Shown one piece after another: positions 19,086 to 28,480 of a stretch of 64,000 nt of DNA. The notes beneath the pieces were generated by a model, which was given only the letters and a program-made list of their open reading frames with translations, did no database searches and was not told the DNA's origin. The position numbers and the translations under genes were made by a program. The first letter of the stretch is position 1; each line of letters opens with the position of its first letter. Source of the stretch: Roseiarcus sp963783175 (GTDB lineage Bacteria; Pseudomonadota; Alphaproteobacteria; Rhizobiales; Beijerinckiaceae); NCBI GenBank assembly GCA_963783175.1, contig CAWANG010000038.1:1-64000 (forward strand), in the 5' to 3' direction.

Positions 19086-20741
19086 CTACGCAACGCCTGC
19101 GGCCCCTGTCAAGGCATTTGCTCGCAGCTCGTCGACCAGGACCCGCTTGTTCTCTGAATAATCGATCGGTGTTGAAACGACATGCACGCCGCCGGCGGCG
19201 AACGCGGATTCCAGCGTCGGGGCGACACCCTCGGCGGTCTCAACCCTGCTCCCCTTTGCGCCATAGGCTTGCGCGTACACGACGAAATCTGGATCGCCGA
19301 AAGTCATACCGAAATCGGGGAAGCCGTCGGTCGCCTGCTTCCACCGGATCATGCCATAGGCGTTGTCCTGCAATACCAGCACCACGAGATTGAGCTTGAG
19401 CCTTACCGCCGTCTCCATCTCCTGCGAGTTCATCATGAAGCCGCCGTCGCCGCAGACGGCGATCACCCGTCGGCCGGGATTGAGGCAAGCGGCCGTGATC
19501 GCCGAGGGAAGCCCTGCGCCCATGGTGGCGAGCGCGTTGTCGAGCAGGAGCGTGTTGGCGACGTGAGTCCGGTAGTTGCGGGCGAACCAAGTCTTGAACA
19601 TGCCGTTGTCGAGGCACACGATGCTGTCTTCCGGCATGACCTTGCGCACTTCGTGGACGATCCGCTGCGGCGTCGGGGGCCAGCGGCTTTCCTCCGCCCG
19701 GTCGGCGACATGCGCCAGGATGCCGTTGCGCAAGCCGAGCAGCGCCTGCGCCCGCGGCAACTTGCCTTCGAGCCGGTCGGCGAGGAGGGTGAGGCTCGGG
19801 CCGACATCGCCGACGAGCTCTGCCTGGGGAAAGAACACCTCCTCGACGGTCGCCGGGAGATAGCCGACATGCAGCACCGTCGGTCCGTCCCGCCCCATGA
19901 AGAACGGCGGCTTCTCCACCGTGTCGTGGCCGATCGAAATGATAAGATCGGCCCGGTCGAGCGCCCGATGGATGTAGTCGCGCTCCGACAGCGCGGCGGT
20001 GCCCATATAGAGCCCGGACCCGCCAGTCACGGCGCCTTTGCCCATCTGGGTGTTGAAGAACGGGATCTGGACGCGCCGCACGAATTCCGACAGCCCATCC
20101 GCAAGGCGCGGCCGGCTCGCTGCGGCGCCAAGCATTACCAGGGGCCGCTCCGCTTTAAGGATCAGGTCGGCCGCACGGTCCAGGGCCGCGCGCTGGGCGA
20201 TGGGCGGATCGATCGGATGCGGCGGAATCGGGGCCATGTCCGGCCCCGCCTCGTGGGCGATGTCCTCCGGCAGTTCGAGATGAACCGGGCCCGGCCGCTC
20301 CTGCTGCGCCACTCGGAACGCCTCGCGCACCAGCGAGGGAATGGTCGCCGGACTGACGATCTGGCGAGCCATCTTGGTCAGCGGCGTCATGGTGGAGACG
20401 ATGTCCACAACCTGAAAGCGCGCCTGCTTGCGGCTCAGGATTCCCTTCTGGCCGGTGATCATCACCATCGGCATCGCGCCGAGCAGCGCGTAGGCTGCGC
20501 CGGTCGTCAGATTGAGCGCACCGGGGCCGAGCGTGGCGAGACAGACACCGGCCTTGCCGGTCAGGCGCCCATGGGTCGCCGCCATGAAGGCCGCCGCCTG
20601 CTCGTGGCGGGTCAGCACCAGTTTGATCCTCGAGCGGCGCAAAGCTTCGACGACGTCGAGATTCTCCTCGCCCGGAATCCCGAAGATCTGCTCGACGCCC
20701 TCGTTCTCAAGCGCAGAGACGATGAGTTCGGCGCCGTTCAT
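19086..20741 (-). CDS. Acetolactate synthase large subunit-like ThDP enzyme
   Basis: A 551-residue thiamine-diphosphate enzyme. The catalytic Glu of the PYR domain is in TRHEQAAAFMA (~residue 47), the LGPGALNLTTG loop follows, and the ThDP/Mg motif GDGGFMMNSQE to DNAYGMIRWK is in the C-terminal domain. This is the acetolactate synthase branch, condensing two pyruvates. No ilvN-type regulatory subunit is next to it, so it resembles the stand-alone 'catabolic' or uncharacterised class rather than the anabolic IlvBN. The start has an AGGAGGG site. It follows the low-GC patch directly but has normal GC. Confidence 0.88.
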   Translation of the reverse strand: MNGAELIVSALENEGVEQIFGIPGEENLDVVEALRRSRIKLVLTRHEQAAAFMAATHGRLTGKAGVCLATLGPGALNLTTGAAYALLGAMPMVMITGQKGILSRKQARFQVVDIVSTMTPLTKMARQIVSPATIPSLVREAFRVAQQERPGPVHLELPEDIAHEAGPDMAPIPPHPIDPPIAQRAALDRAADLILKAERPLVMLGAAASRPRLADGLSEFVRRVQIPFFNTQMGKGAVTGGSGLYMGTAALSERDYIHRALDRADLIISIGHDTVEKPPFFMGRDGPTVLHVGYLPATVEEVFFPQAELVGDVGPSLTLLADRLEGKLPRAQALLGLRNGILAHVADRAEESRWPPTPQRIVHEVRKVMPEDSIVCLDNGMFKTWFARNYRTHVANTLLLDNALATMGAGLPSAITAACLNPGRRVIAVCGDGGFMMNSQEMETAVRLKLNLVVLVLQDNAYGMIRWKQATDGFPDFGMTFGDPDFVVYAQAYGAKGSRVETAEGVAPTLESAFAAGGVHVVSTPIDYSENKRVLVDELRANALTGAAGVA

Positions 20742-20849
20742 CGGACGCCCTCCTGAGGCTGACCTTGGGCGCGCTCACGGTCGCGCATTCCGGCCACGGC
20801 GGCAACCGCTTTGACAGCGGCCGGAGCCGGCCAGCTAGACATTGCGGCG

Positions 20850-21806
20850 CTACAGGCGTCGTCCGCTCGCGAAGGGATTGAACCTTCTTCGTCTCGGCAG
20901 TTGCAGTTCGCTTTGCAACCCGAGAGCCCAGCGCCTACCCGCCTCGGCGACGGCGGATTCGAGATAGCAGCGCGCGGACTCCAGCCCAATGGTCAGGAAT
21001 AGCGCACCGAACCGATCATTGCCGATAAGGGCGATATTCTCTGGGTTTGGACGCCAAAGCCAGTCGGTCAGCATCTCGAGGTCGACCAGGCGCGGCGGCC
21101 CAAATTCGGCGAGAAAGGCCCAATCTCGGCCCGGCAAAGCGATGACATTGAACCCGGCGCGTTGGAACATCACTCGAGCGCCCGCTATCGACCATGAGAC
21201 CAAATGGCCGCGGCGGAAGGGGTCCAAATAGCAGCGGTCGACAGCTTCGACGAACGACGGCTGGGCAGAGTTGAAAAAATAGAGCGCGCCCGGGCTGGAC
21301 TTTTCCGCAAGTTGCTGAAGCAGATTGCCTAAACTGTTTGGGGTTAGATGCTCGATAACCTCGATGCAAACCCCGGCATCGAACGTCCCATCGAGATCGG
21401 CAACAGAGCCGACGTGGTAGTTCGGGCTCAGACTGCGTTCGTGTGGAGGCGGTGGAAAAAGTTCGACGCCATGGACTCTTTCCGCCAGGCTCGGGACCAG
21501 TTCAGCCAGGGCGTCCAGCAGAAATCCCGGGCCGCTGCCGATGTCCAACATTCGTCTCACCGGGAGGCGCGCCATTCGCAGTGTTTCGGCCATCCGTACG
21601 ACGCCTGCGCCGAAGGAACGCTCGCGCGCCGCGAAAAGCTCCTGCTCCCAGTAAGGGTCGCCGTAGTCCCCCACGGAGCCCGCGTCGACGGCCGCCAGGA
21701 AATCAGGGTGCGCGAACAAAGATTCGCATTTGAGGCATTTAAAATACGCGACGCTATCGACGTCGCGCAGCGGACTGGCCTCATGCTGACAGATTGGGCA
21801 CTGCAT
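20850..21806 (-). CDS. Class I SAM methyltransferase with N-terminal zinc ribbon
   Basis: A 318-residue protein. Residues 1-25 have a CPIC...CLKC zinc ribbon, then the SAM-binding motif I MLDIGSGPGFLLDAL (~residue 87), acidic motif II (VHGVELF) and the post-I motif CIEVIEHL. This layout (zinc ribbon plus Methyltransf_23-type domain) is common in polysaccharide or glycolipid modification loci. ATG 21806, at the start of the zinc ribbon, was preferred over the longer frame from 21863. The C-terminal tail is basic (QLPRRRRFNPFASGRRL). Confidence 0.82.
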   Translation of the reverse strand: MQCPICQHEASPLRDVDSVAYFKCLKCESLFAHPDFLAAVDAGSVGDYGDPYWEQELFAARERSFGAGVVRMAETLRMARLPVRRMLDIGSGPGFLLDALAELVPSLAERVHGVELFPPPPHERSLSPNYHVGSVADLDGTFDAGVCIEVIEHLTPNSLGNLLQQLAEKSSPGALYFFNSAQPSFVEAVDRCYLDPFRRGHLVSWSIAGARVMFQRAGFNVIALPGRDWAFLAEFGPPRLVDLEMLTDWLWRPNPENIALIGNDRFGALFLTIGLESARCYLESAVAEAGRRWALGLQSELQLPRRRRFNPFASGRRL

Positions 21807-22101
21807 ATCAGGGTCCCACTCAGTCGGAGCATTTGCCGATGATCGCCTCGTGGGACCCCTCAATGGCGCCCGTCGGCGTCTGCGCTTATACGAACGCCGA
21901 CCTGATGTCCGCGCCTCTTGCTGCGACTGTATTTTTTTTATTTAGACGCGCGCAGCATGAGTCAACTCGACAGCGCGACGCTTATCTCGGCGCATTTAGC
22001 GGCGCGACGGCGCTGGACGCATCGCCGCGCGCCTTGCGGCGCAGGCCCTCACCTGAAAGGGCGTTCGGGAGAGCACCCGAACGGGAGAGGCGGTCGACAC
22101 G

Positions 22102-22518
22102 TCAGCCGAATCCGATGCCGGCGGCGCCGGGCGCCAGGCGGATGAGCCTCGAATCCTCGACCGCCGCCTGCCGGTGCTTGACCGCCTCGCAATAGACGGG
22201 ATCGCGGATCATGGCGACGAAAGCGGCGACGCTCGGATATTCGGCGATGAAGCAGAGATCCCAGCGCTCGTCGGCGGGCCCGATCAGCATGAGCTCGAAC
22301 CGGCCGCGCCAGATAATCGACACGCCGAGGCGCGATTGTACCGGCAGGCTCTCGCGCCCGTAGGCTTGATAGGCCTCGGCGCCGGTCGCCTCGCGCCCGT
22401 CCGGATAGGCGGCCAGGGAGCGCAATCGGATCAGATTGAGCATGTGGATCGGTCCCGGCCGATCGTCGGCGCGAAAGGCGGCGAACGTCTCCCGGGTCGG
22501 ATCAATATGACAGGTCAT
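22102..22518 (-). CDS. DUF1330 family protein
   Basis: A 138-residue protein of the dimeric alpha/beta-barrel DUF1330 family. Diagnostic stretches are PIHMLNLIRLRSLAAYPDG, ATGAEAYQAYGRES and the late FIAEYPSVAAFVAMIRDP. The enzymatic role is unknown in the family. The ATG at 22518 has GAGAAG at a good distance. It stands alone between the zinc-ribbon methyltransferase and the TadG-like gene. Confidence 0.88.
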   Translation of the reverse strand: MTCHIDPTRETFAAFRADDRPGPIHMLNLIRLRSLAAYPDGREATGAEAYQAYGRESLPVQSRLGVSIIWRGRFELMLIGPADERWDLCFIAEYPSVAAFVAMIRDPVYCEAVKHRQAAVEDSRLIRLAPGAAGIGFG

Positions 22519-22603
22519 GCGCGCTTCTCGGCTTCAAGGCCGGCTGGCCGGCAAGCCCCGAGCCATACCGGACTTGCCTTCGACGGCAAACCGGAACGAC
22601 CGC

Positions 22604-23086
22604 CTAGGGTGAGGGCGTGCCGGCGATTTGCGAGTCCGCGACGACCGCATGCGACGTCGCCGACGCGCTGACGCGGAACGCGCCGTAGCCGAGCGCGGAG
22701 CCGAAATTGCTCGGTGCGACGCCGTCATAGCCGACGGTCGCCGTCGCTACGGCGGCGTGGCTCATTGCCGCAACCGTCGGCGTTCCAATAGCCCCGCTCG
22801 GGGCGTTGTGCGCGAAAACGGCGGCGGCGACCCGGTTGGCGACGCCGTCGGCGGCCCCGCCCCGGTGGCGCGCGACCGCCCCTGCCGCCGCGAACGAAGC
22901 CGCGTCCGCCGCCAGTTGGACCTGGGTCTTGAACCGCGAGACGTGGGCGTGGTCGGCGGCGACAGCGAGCGCAAGCACGATCAGCGGCGCCGCCGACGCG
23001 CATGCGATCGCCGCGCCGCCCCCCTCGCCACGCGGGCGGCTCGACGAACGCTGGCCGCATCCGGATGCCGTTCGGAGTTTCATCAT
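22604..23086 (-). CDS. TadE/TadG-like pilus-assembly protein, short and orphan
   Basis: A ~160-residue protein with an N-terminal basic stretch, one hydrophobic segment (GGAAIACASAAPLIVLALAVAADHA) and the motif RFKTQVQLAADAASFAAAGAV, characteristic of the N-terminus of TadG/TadE pseudopilin-like proteins of Flp pilus systems. Full TadG proteins are 300-450 residues, so this is only the anchor part plus a short Ala/Gly/Ser-rich tail. No other tad gene is nearby. ATG 23086 follows GGAAG. It may be a minor secreted or membrane-anchored protein, or the truncated relic of a longer one. Confidence 0.65.
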   Translation of the reverse strand: MMKLRTASGCGQRSSSRPRGEGGGAAIACASAAPLIVLALAVAADHAHVSRFKTQVQLAADAASFAAAGAVARHRGGAADGVANRVAAAVFAHNAPSGAIGTPTVAAMSHAAVATATVGYDGVAPSNFGSALGYGAFRVSASATSHAVVADSQIAGTPSP

Positions 23087-23741
23087 CGATCTTCCAGCGC
23101 CCCGCGGATTTATATCCTGCTGAGAGTAGGATCGCTTGTTTGCCAATTGATTGACGGAGGCGGCAAGGTTTTTATGTTTAAAATTGCTGTTATTATGTCA
23201 AAGGAACCAAAACCACCGTAATATTGATCCTGATCGTGTATTGATTTTTTTATTAGGGGGAGCCGAGGACGATCTTCCGTCGGGCCGAATCGCGTCCACG
23301 CACTATACCCTACGAGCGCGCGACGCATTAAAGTAAGTCTGATCGCCGAAACATTGGGAAGCCGCGCGAACGAACCGCGGCAGTGCCTCCGCTCGACCTT
23401 CGCTCGTCTCCGATTTGCCGTCCGCGGACCCGAGGACGGCCGCAGAATCGTGGTTCCCAAAAAACCGCGACGCGAGGCAAAAAAGCTCGACACCGTTGAA
23501 CAACTCTAAACGCCCCGCCGGGCAATTGCTTTTTGGCGTGCAACCTGAAGCCCTCGTCCCCCATTTTCTCTGGATACGGTTGACCAGTATTAATTAAGTC
23601 TATAAATCTGATATACGTTACGATATCCGCACCGAAACGGTGTAATCGAGTTATTTTCGACCGACCACCCCAATCGGAGGCATCGTGCGCAAACGATTGT
23701 CGGCGATAAGCCCGCCCGCCGCGCTCGCGACAGGAATTGGC
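23087..23741. other. Gene-free, relatively AT-rich region
   Basis: No coding sequence with a recognisable product was found here on either strand. The stretches around 23160-23250 and 23580-23640 are much richer in A+T than the surroundings. TTGACC at about 23580 followed by TATAAA 15 bases later resembles a promoter with short spacing, but this is weak. Confidence 0.4.
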
Positions 23742-24060
23742 TATGACGATCGACTGGACCCATTTCACGCCTGGCTCGCAGCCTTCTGATTGGTCTCGCG
23801 GCCGCATGGCTCATCTCCTGGCCGGCCCTCGCATCCTTGGCGCCGCGAGACTCTTGGGCCGTCTGCGCGGCGCCCCGGCGACCTGGCGAATGCTCTGCTC
23901 GCGGGCCTCGTTGCGGCGCCCTGGTCGCGCAACCGCGTCTCCGGGCGGCAGCGCCCATGATCGAGGCCGCGCTGTCCGTCCTTTCCATGATCCTCGGCGT
24001 GGGACTTTTCCGCTTCTCGAGGCTCTCCCAACGCCGGCGCGCCTGGCCGAGGCCCCGCTC
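23742..24060 (+). pseudogene. Decayed YeeE/YedE (DUF395, sulfur transport) gene fragment
   Basis: The start MTIDWTHFTPG is typical of YeeE/YedE membrane proteins. Fragments that fit the same family appear in other frames: LIGLAAAWLI near 23788, a glycine-rich GRLRGAP near 23862, and GDLANALLAGLVAAPW near 23880. No single frame holds a complete protein and the C-terminal half is missing. The evidence is piecemeal resemblance only, so a chance match is possible. Confidence 0.35.
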
Positions 24061-24142
24061 GACGGTTGATCCTCGGGCCCGCCTTTCCATATTGCGACAA
24101 CGCGAGACTGAACTCGTCCCCAAACTCGGACTGAACATTCTG

Positions 24143-24925
24143 ATGGCCGACTGGAATCCGATTCTCTACACCAAGTTCGAGGCCGAGCGGCTGCGCGCGG
24201 CGCGAGATCTTCTGGCCGAAGTTCCGCTCGCCACGGCCGATCTCGTCTACGATTTGGGCTGTGGCCCCGGCAACAGCGCGGAATTGCTGTTGCATCGTTA
24301 CCCGCGCGCGCGAACCATCGGCCTCGACACTTCCGACGCGATGCTGGCGCACGCGCGCGTCCGCGCGCCCGAGGCTCAATTCATCAAGCAGGACATTGCG
24401 CACTGGGCGCCCAAGGATCGGCCTGACCTCATCTTCGCCAACGCCGCTCTGCAGTTCCTGCCCGATCACGACCGGCTCTTTCCCCGCCTGATGTCCTATC
24501 TTGCGTCCGGTGGAGTGCTGGCTGTGCAGATGGCGAATACGGCGCGCGAATCTTCGCACGCCTTGATGCGCATGGTCGCGGCCGAAGGGCCGTGGTCGTC
24601 CCGCCTGGTGCCGATCGCCAAGACCCAGCCCCTCATCGCCGGCTACGACGACTATTACGACTGGCTGCGCCCGGCCGCATCTCGAGTCGACATCTGGATG
24701 ACGACCTACGTTCACCCGCTCGAGGGACCGCAAAGCATCGCCGACTGGTTCGCCGGCTCGACCCTTCAGCCGTTCCTGGAGCGGCTCGACGACGACGAGC
24801 GCTGCGAGTTCCTCGCTCGTTACCGCAACGGCCTGAAAGAGGCCTATCCAATGCAGCCGGACGGCCGGACCCTGTTCGCCTATCCGCGCTTGTTCATCAT
24901 CGCGGTCAAGGCGACGGCCCCGTGA
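24143..24925 (+). CDS. tam: Trans-aconitate 2-methyltransferase
   Basis: A 260-residue SAM-dependent enzyme that methylates trans-aconitate, a toxic by-product of aconitase. Markers are MADWNPILYTKFEAER at the start, motif I VYDLGCGPGNSAELL (~residue 33), FANAALQFLPDH and the C-terminal FLARYRNGLKEAYPMQPDG with YPRLFIIA. Length and start match the family; the frame is open upstream only because of the decayed DNA preceding it. It is single, with no close neighbour on the same strand. Confidence 0.93.
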   Translation: MADWNPILYTKFEAERLRAARDLLAEVPLATADLVYDLGCGPGNSAELLLHRYPRARTIGLDTSDAMLAHARVRAPEAQFIKQDIAHWAPKDRPDLIFANAALQFLPDHDRLFPRLMSYLASGGVLAVQMANTARESSHALMRMVAAEGPWSSRLVPIAKTQPLIAGYDDYYDWLRPAASRVDIWMTTYVHPLEGPQSIADWFAGSTLQPFLERLDDDERCEFLARYRNGLKEAYPMQPDGRTLFAYPRLFIIAVKATAP

Positions 24926-24994
24926 CGCCTGCCTGCGCGGCCGTCGTCCCGGGCGCTCAAGGTTTATCCTTGCCGTAAAGGCATGCTTTACTAC

Positions 24995-25006
24995 CGTTAC
25001 GTAACG
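24995..25006. promoter_or_regulatory. 12-bp perfect palindrome, possible operator
   Basis: CGTTACGTAACG is a perfect palindrome in the 190-base gap between tam and the broken GGDEF gene, about 110 bases before the GGDEF start. A dimeric regulator site is possible; nothing in the sequence identifies the protein. Confidence 0.25.
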
Positions 25007-25113
25007 CTCGTGTTTCGAGCATCGGATTAACTCCTAGGACGCGCTTGCGGCGCTAAGTTTCGCCCGCGCCGGACGCGCTCTCTTTGAGAGCGTCGCCGCC
25101 GGCGGCGGGGTTG

Positions 25114-26729
25114 ATGGCAATGGCCGACTTCGATCTCTCACCTGACGGTTTCGTTTCTTGCGGCGCAACGCCGGCAGGCGAAACGTCCCAGGCGGACTTC
25201 AAGTCGGCGCTATTGCGCGAGCAATACCGCTCACTCGCGCGATTGGGACCTTACGTCCATAGCGTCGTCATCCTGGCGACCGCAGCGCTGTGCGCCGCCA
25301 CCACGCCAACGTCGGTGCTTGACGGGATCGTCCTCCCCGCGGCGCTCCTCGCCGTCTCGACGTTGCGCCTCATCTTCTGGTTCAAGGCGCGCGGAAACAT
25401 AGAGAGCGTGACTCTTGACGTCATCCGGCGCGAGGTTGGCGGCGCAGCGCGTTCTTGGGCCCGCGATGGCGTTTGCGCTCTCCTTGATGGCGGCGGTCTC
25501 CACCCGGCAAGGAAGCGTCGCCGAATTCGCATTGGCGCTGGTCGCCGTCTGGGTCGCGGCCGCCGCCTGCGCGTTTTGTCTCAATGCGCTGGGGAGCGCG
25601 GCAAGCGTCGTGGTCGCCGCCGCGACCGCCCCGCTCATCATAGCTTTCCTCATCCGCGGGGCCGACTTGACGCTCTGGCTGGCGGCGCTACTGACGGTTG
25701 CTGCATGCTTCGTCATCCGCATGCTCCACGAGAACTTTCGCATGTACGCGGAGATGGTCCGCTCGCGTTTCGTCATCGCCCAAAGGCAATGCGCCGCCGA
25801 GGACGCGCGGCAGGCGGCCATGACGATCGCGCTGACCGACGACCTGACCGGGCTGCCCAACCGGCGCTACTTTCAAGGCCAGCTCGCCGACCGGATCAGG
25901 AATGCAACCCTGACCGGTGAGGCATTCGCCGTCGGCTTCATCGACCTCGACGGCTTCAAGCCGATCAACGACATTCACGGACATCCGGTCGGAGACGAAA
26001 TCCTCAGGCAAGTCGCCAGCCGGCTTGCCTGCGCGATAGAGGGTTGTGGCTCCGCCGCCAGGATGGGGGGCGACGAGTTCGCGATCCTCTGCGATGGGAT
26101 CGGCGCGCGCGACGAGGCGATTGCGCTCGGAGACAAGATCCACGCGATCTTCACAACGCCGTTCGCTGTCGAGGGGCTCGACGTCGCGCTGACCAGCGCC
26201 TGCGGCTTTGCGCTCTTCCCATCTTCCGCAGCCGAGCCGGACGAGCTCGTGCGCCTGGCCGACGCCGCGCTCTACCGAGCCAAGGCGATCGGACGCGGGG
26301 CCGTCGCCGTCTGCGACGCGGCGGCGGAAGACGACGACGACGCCGTCGACGGCGTCGCGTTCGAGGACGCATTGCGTCGCGCAGTCGCGGAATCGAAGAT
26401 TGGCCTCGTCTTTCAGCCAATCGTCGACTTGAGGGCGGCCCGGATCAGTGGCTTCGAGGCGATTGCGCGCTGGAACGACGCGCGCGGTCGGGCCGATGGC
26501 CCAGTCGATGTTCATTCCGGTCTCCGAGCGGGTCGGCGTCATCGACGAACTGTCGCGGGACTTGCCGCGCAAGGCGGCCAGGATCGCCGCCCGATGGGCG
26601 AGTGACGTCTCGCTGTCGTTCAACCTCACCGCCGCGCAATTGTCGACGCCGACGACCGGCCTGCGCATCATCTCGGCTCTGAGCGAATTTGGCCTGCCGC
26701 CGACCCGTTTCGAGGTCGAGGTGGGCTAG
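25114..26729 (+). pseudogene. GGDEF-EAL c-di-GMP protein, broken by two frameshifts and truncated
   Basis: The N-terminal frame (from ATG 25114) encodes a membrane region to about 25440. The next frame carries further hydrophobic helices, the diguanylate cyclase domain (LTDDLTGLPNRRYF, FIDLDGFKPIND, active-site RMGGDEFAIL) and the start of an EAL domain (LVFQPIVDLRAARISGFEAIARW). A second shift near 26485-26505 moves the sense to the third frame (MFIPVSERVGVIDEL, SFNLTAAQLS), which stops at 26729 right after FEVEV. Most of the EAL domain, including catalytic metal ligands, is missing, so the phosphodiesterase half cannot work. The GGDEF core itself is intact but out of frame with its membrane anchor. 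Confidence 0.85.
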
Positions 26730-26924
26730 GGCGCGATTATGAATAACCTCCCTCGTCTCCTTTTGCCGCCGCGCCCGATTCGCGGTCAGTCGCGTCTCGG
26801 CGGTCGGGCGTAACCATGGTAGTTTCGACCGAGCCGCCTTCGTTCTCGAGCGTTGACCTATCGCAAGGCGCACCGGCCGCGTCGCGTCATGATGCAAGTT
26901 AAGTGAAAGTCGCGGAGAACTACG

Positions 26925-27056
26925 ATGCTCATGCCATGGTTATTAATGTTTTTGATCTGCGCCGTTCCGATCGCGGCGACCATCGCGAACACCTCCTGGC
27001 CCCAAACGAAACGCGCTGTGATTCTGGTGAGATCGCGGAGCGACGGGGCTCAGTGA
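26925..27056 (+). CDS. Possible 43-residue single-span membrane peptide
   Basis: An ATG at 26925, eight bases after GGAG, opens a frame encoding MLMPWLLMFLICAVPIAATI followed by a polar basic tail (NTSWPQTKRAVILVRSRSDG) and TGA at 27054-27056. The first ~20 residues are one hydrophobic helix. It lies in an otherwise gene-free 369-base gap (26730-27098) after the broken GGDEF gene. The evidence is the ribosome site and hydrophobic pattern alone; no homologue is recognised. Confidence 0.35.
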   Translation: MLMPWLLMFLICAVPIAATIANTSWPQTKRAVILVRSRSDGAQ

Positions 27057-27098
27057 ACGCGCTTATGATGAAGGCCGAGCCTTGAGCTCGCAACGAGG

Positions 27099-27623
27099 AT
27101 GTCTGGCAGCTACATAGTCGAGCCGATCGGGCCGCGAACCGTCGATCCCGCCTATCTTCTGGCCAGGGCCTGTGGCTACGCACTCAGGCTGGGCGAATGG
27201 CAAGCATTGTGTCAGTCGCTTGGATCAGCGCCGGCTGGCGACGAGGGGCGCGGCAACGGCGCGCGGGCTCTCGTCGCGCGCAACGCCCAGGGATATCTCA
27301 AAGGCCTTTGCATTTATTCGATCACGGACGATTCGCCGTGCGGCCGCCTGCTAGACGTTCCGATCCTTGTCGTCGTCAGCGCCGCGGACCCGCAACGCGT
27401 GACGGCGCAGCTGGTCGGCGCTCTTCGATCCGAATGCGAGCAATCGGATTGCGCAGGCGTACGATTTTGGCCGATGAGGCCCGACGCTTGGACTCGCCGA
27501 CAAAGTCTGGAGGCCATCGGGCGAGGTGATCGCGAGCTATTCCTGCGGCCGCTGGCAAGCGCCGAGGAAATCGAACGGATCCTGAACGCTCACACGTTCG
27601 GGACCGCGGGAGCTATCGATTAA
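27099..27623 (+). CDS. Hypothetical protein (possibly GNAT-like)
   Basis: A 174-residue protein with no family I can name. It has alternating strand/helix character: YLLARACGYALRLGEW, then GYLKGLCIYSITDD, LLDVPILVVVSAAD, and FWPMRPDAW near the C-terminus. The GLCIY and PILVV strands with an Arg-rich loop loosely recall acetyltransferase folds, but no acetyl-CoA motif is present. A GAGG touches the ATG directly, so the start is uncertain. It is convergent with the response regulator and overlaps it by 11 bases. Confidence 0.55.
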   Translation: MSGSYIVEPIGPRTVDPAYLLARACGYALRLGEWQALCQSLGSAPAGDEGRGNGARALVARNAQGYLKGLCIYSITDDSPCGRLLDVPILVVVSAADPQRVTAQLVGALRSECEQSDCAGVRFWPMRPDAWTRRQSLEAIGRGDRELFLRPLASAEEIERILNAHTFGTAGAID

Positions 27624-28350
27624 CTTTCGCCGTAAAGACGTATCCCACGGCGCGGATCGATTTCACGATCGTCGGGTTTTTTGGATCCGGCTCGATCTTC
27701 TTTCGCAGCCGGGCGATCTGCGCGTCGATCGTACGGTCGAAAGCCTTCAGGCCGCGCCCCCGGGTGTGATCCATCAACGCCTCTCGACTCAAGACGCGCC
27801 CGGGATGTTTCGCCAGCGCCGCCAGAAGATCGAATTCGCCGCTCGTGAGCGCGACATCATCGCCGCGCGGGGACACCAGCCGCCGACGGGCCGTGTCGAG
27901 GAGCCAACCGTCGAACCGAATGACGTTCTCGGCGCCATCCGAACTCCGAACGGTCGGCGCTGGCGCTGGCCTTCGCCGCCGCAGAAGGCTTTTGACGCGC
28001 GCCAAAACCTCGCGCAGGTGAAAGGGCTTGGCGACGTAGTCATCTGCGCCGACTTCAAGACCGACAACGCGGTCGAGCACCTCGTCTCGGCTCGTCAGCA
28101 TGATGATTCCCACGTCGGACATGGCGCGGATCTCGCGAGCGAGGGTTAGCCCGTCCGCGCCGGGCATGACGACATCGAGCAGAATGACGTCAACCGGCGT
28201 CTCGTTCAGTTGCGCGCGCATCGCCGGGCCATCGGCAACGGCGGTGACTCGATATCCCTCCTGCTGGAAATAGCGGATCAACATCTGACGAATGCGGACG
28301 TCGTCGTCGACGACCAGAATATGGACGGGCTGTTCGGCCGGCTTGATCAT
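27613..28350 (-). CDS. OmpR-family two-component response regulator
   Basis: A 245-residue transcription regulator. The receiver domain has the acidic pair in VVDDDVRI, the phospho-acceptor Asp in ILLDVVMPG (~residue 58), the Thr of MLTSRDEV and the Lys of YVAKPF. The C-terminal winged helix carries LTSGEFDLLAAL and RTIDAQIARLRKKIE, ending with IRAVGYVF. No kinase of matching orientation is adjacent; the nearest is the broken hybrid kinase at 29179. It is divergent from the FixK-like gene. Confidence 0.92.
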   Translation of the reverse strand: MIKPAEQPVHILVVDDDVRIRQMLIRYFQQEGYRVTAVADGPAMRAQLNETPVDVILLDVVMPGADGLTLAREIRAMSDVGIIMLTSRDEVLDRVVGLEVGADDYVAKPFHLREVLARVKSLLRRRRPAPAPTVRSSDGAENVIRFDGWLLDTARRRLVSPRGDDVALTSGEFDLLAALAKHPGRVLSREALMDHTRGRGLKAFDRTIDAQIARLRKKIEPDPKNPTIVKSIRAVGYVFTAKVNR

Positions 28351-28480
28351 TGACTTCGCGTTGGGGCGACGGGACCTGTCACATACTATTACAAATCGGC
28401 GCCAATATTCACGCCCGAGCGATACGCCGGTGACATAGCGCTGCTCAGATGCGCCCCGTCAAGTCGGACAGGGAAATGCA

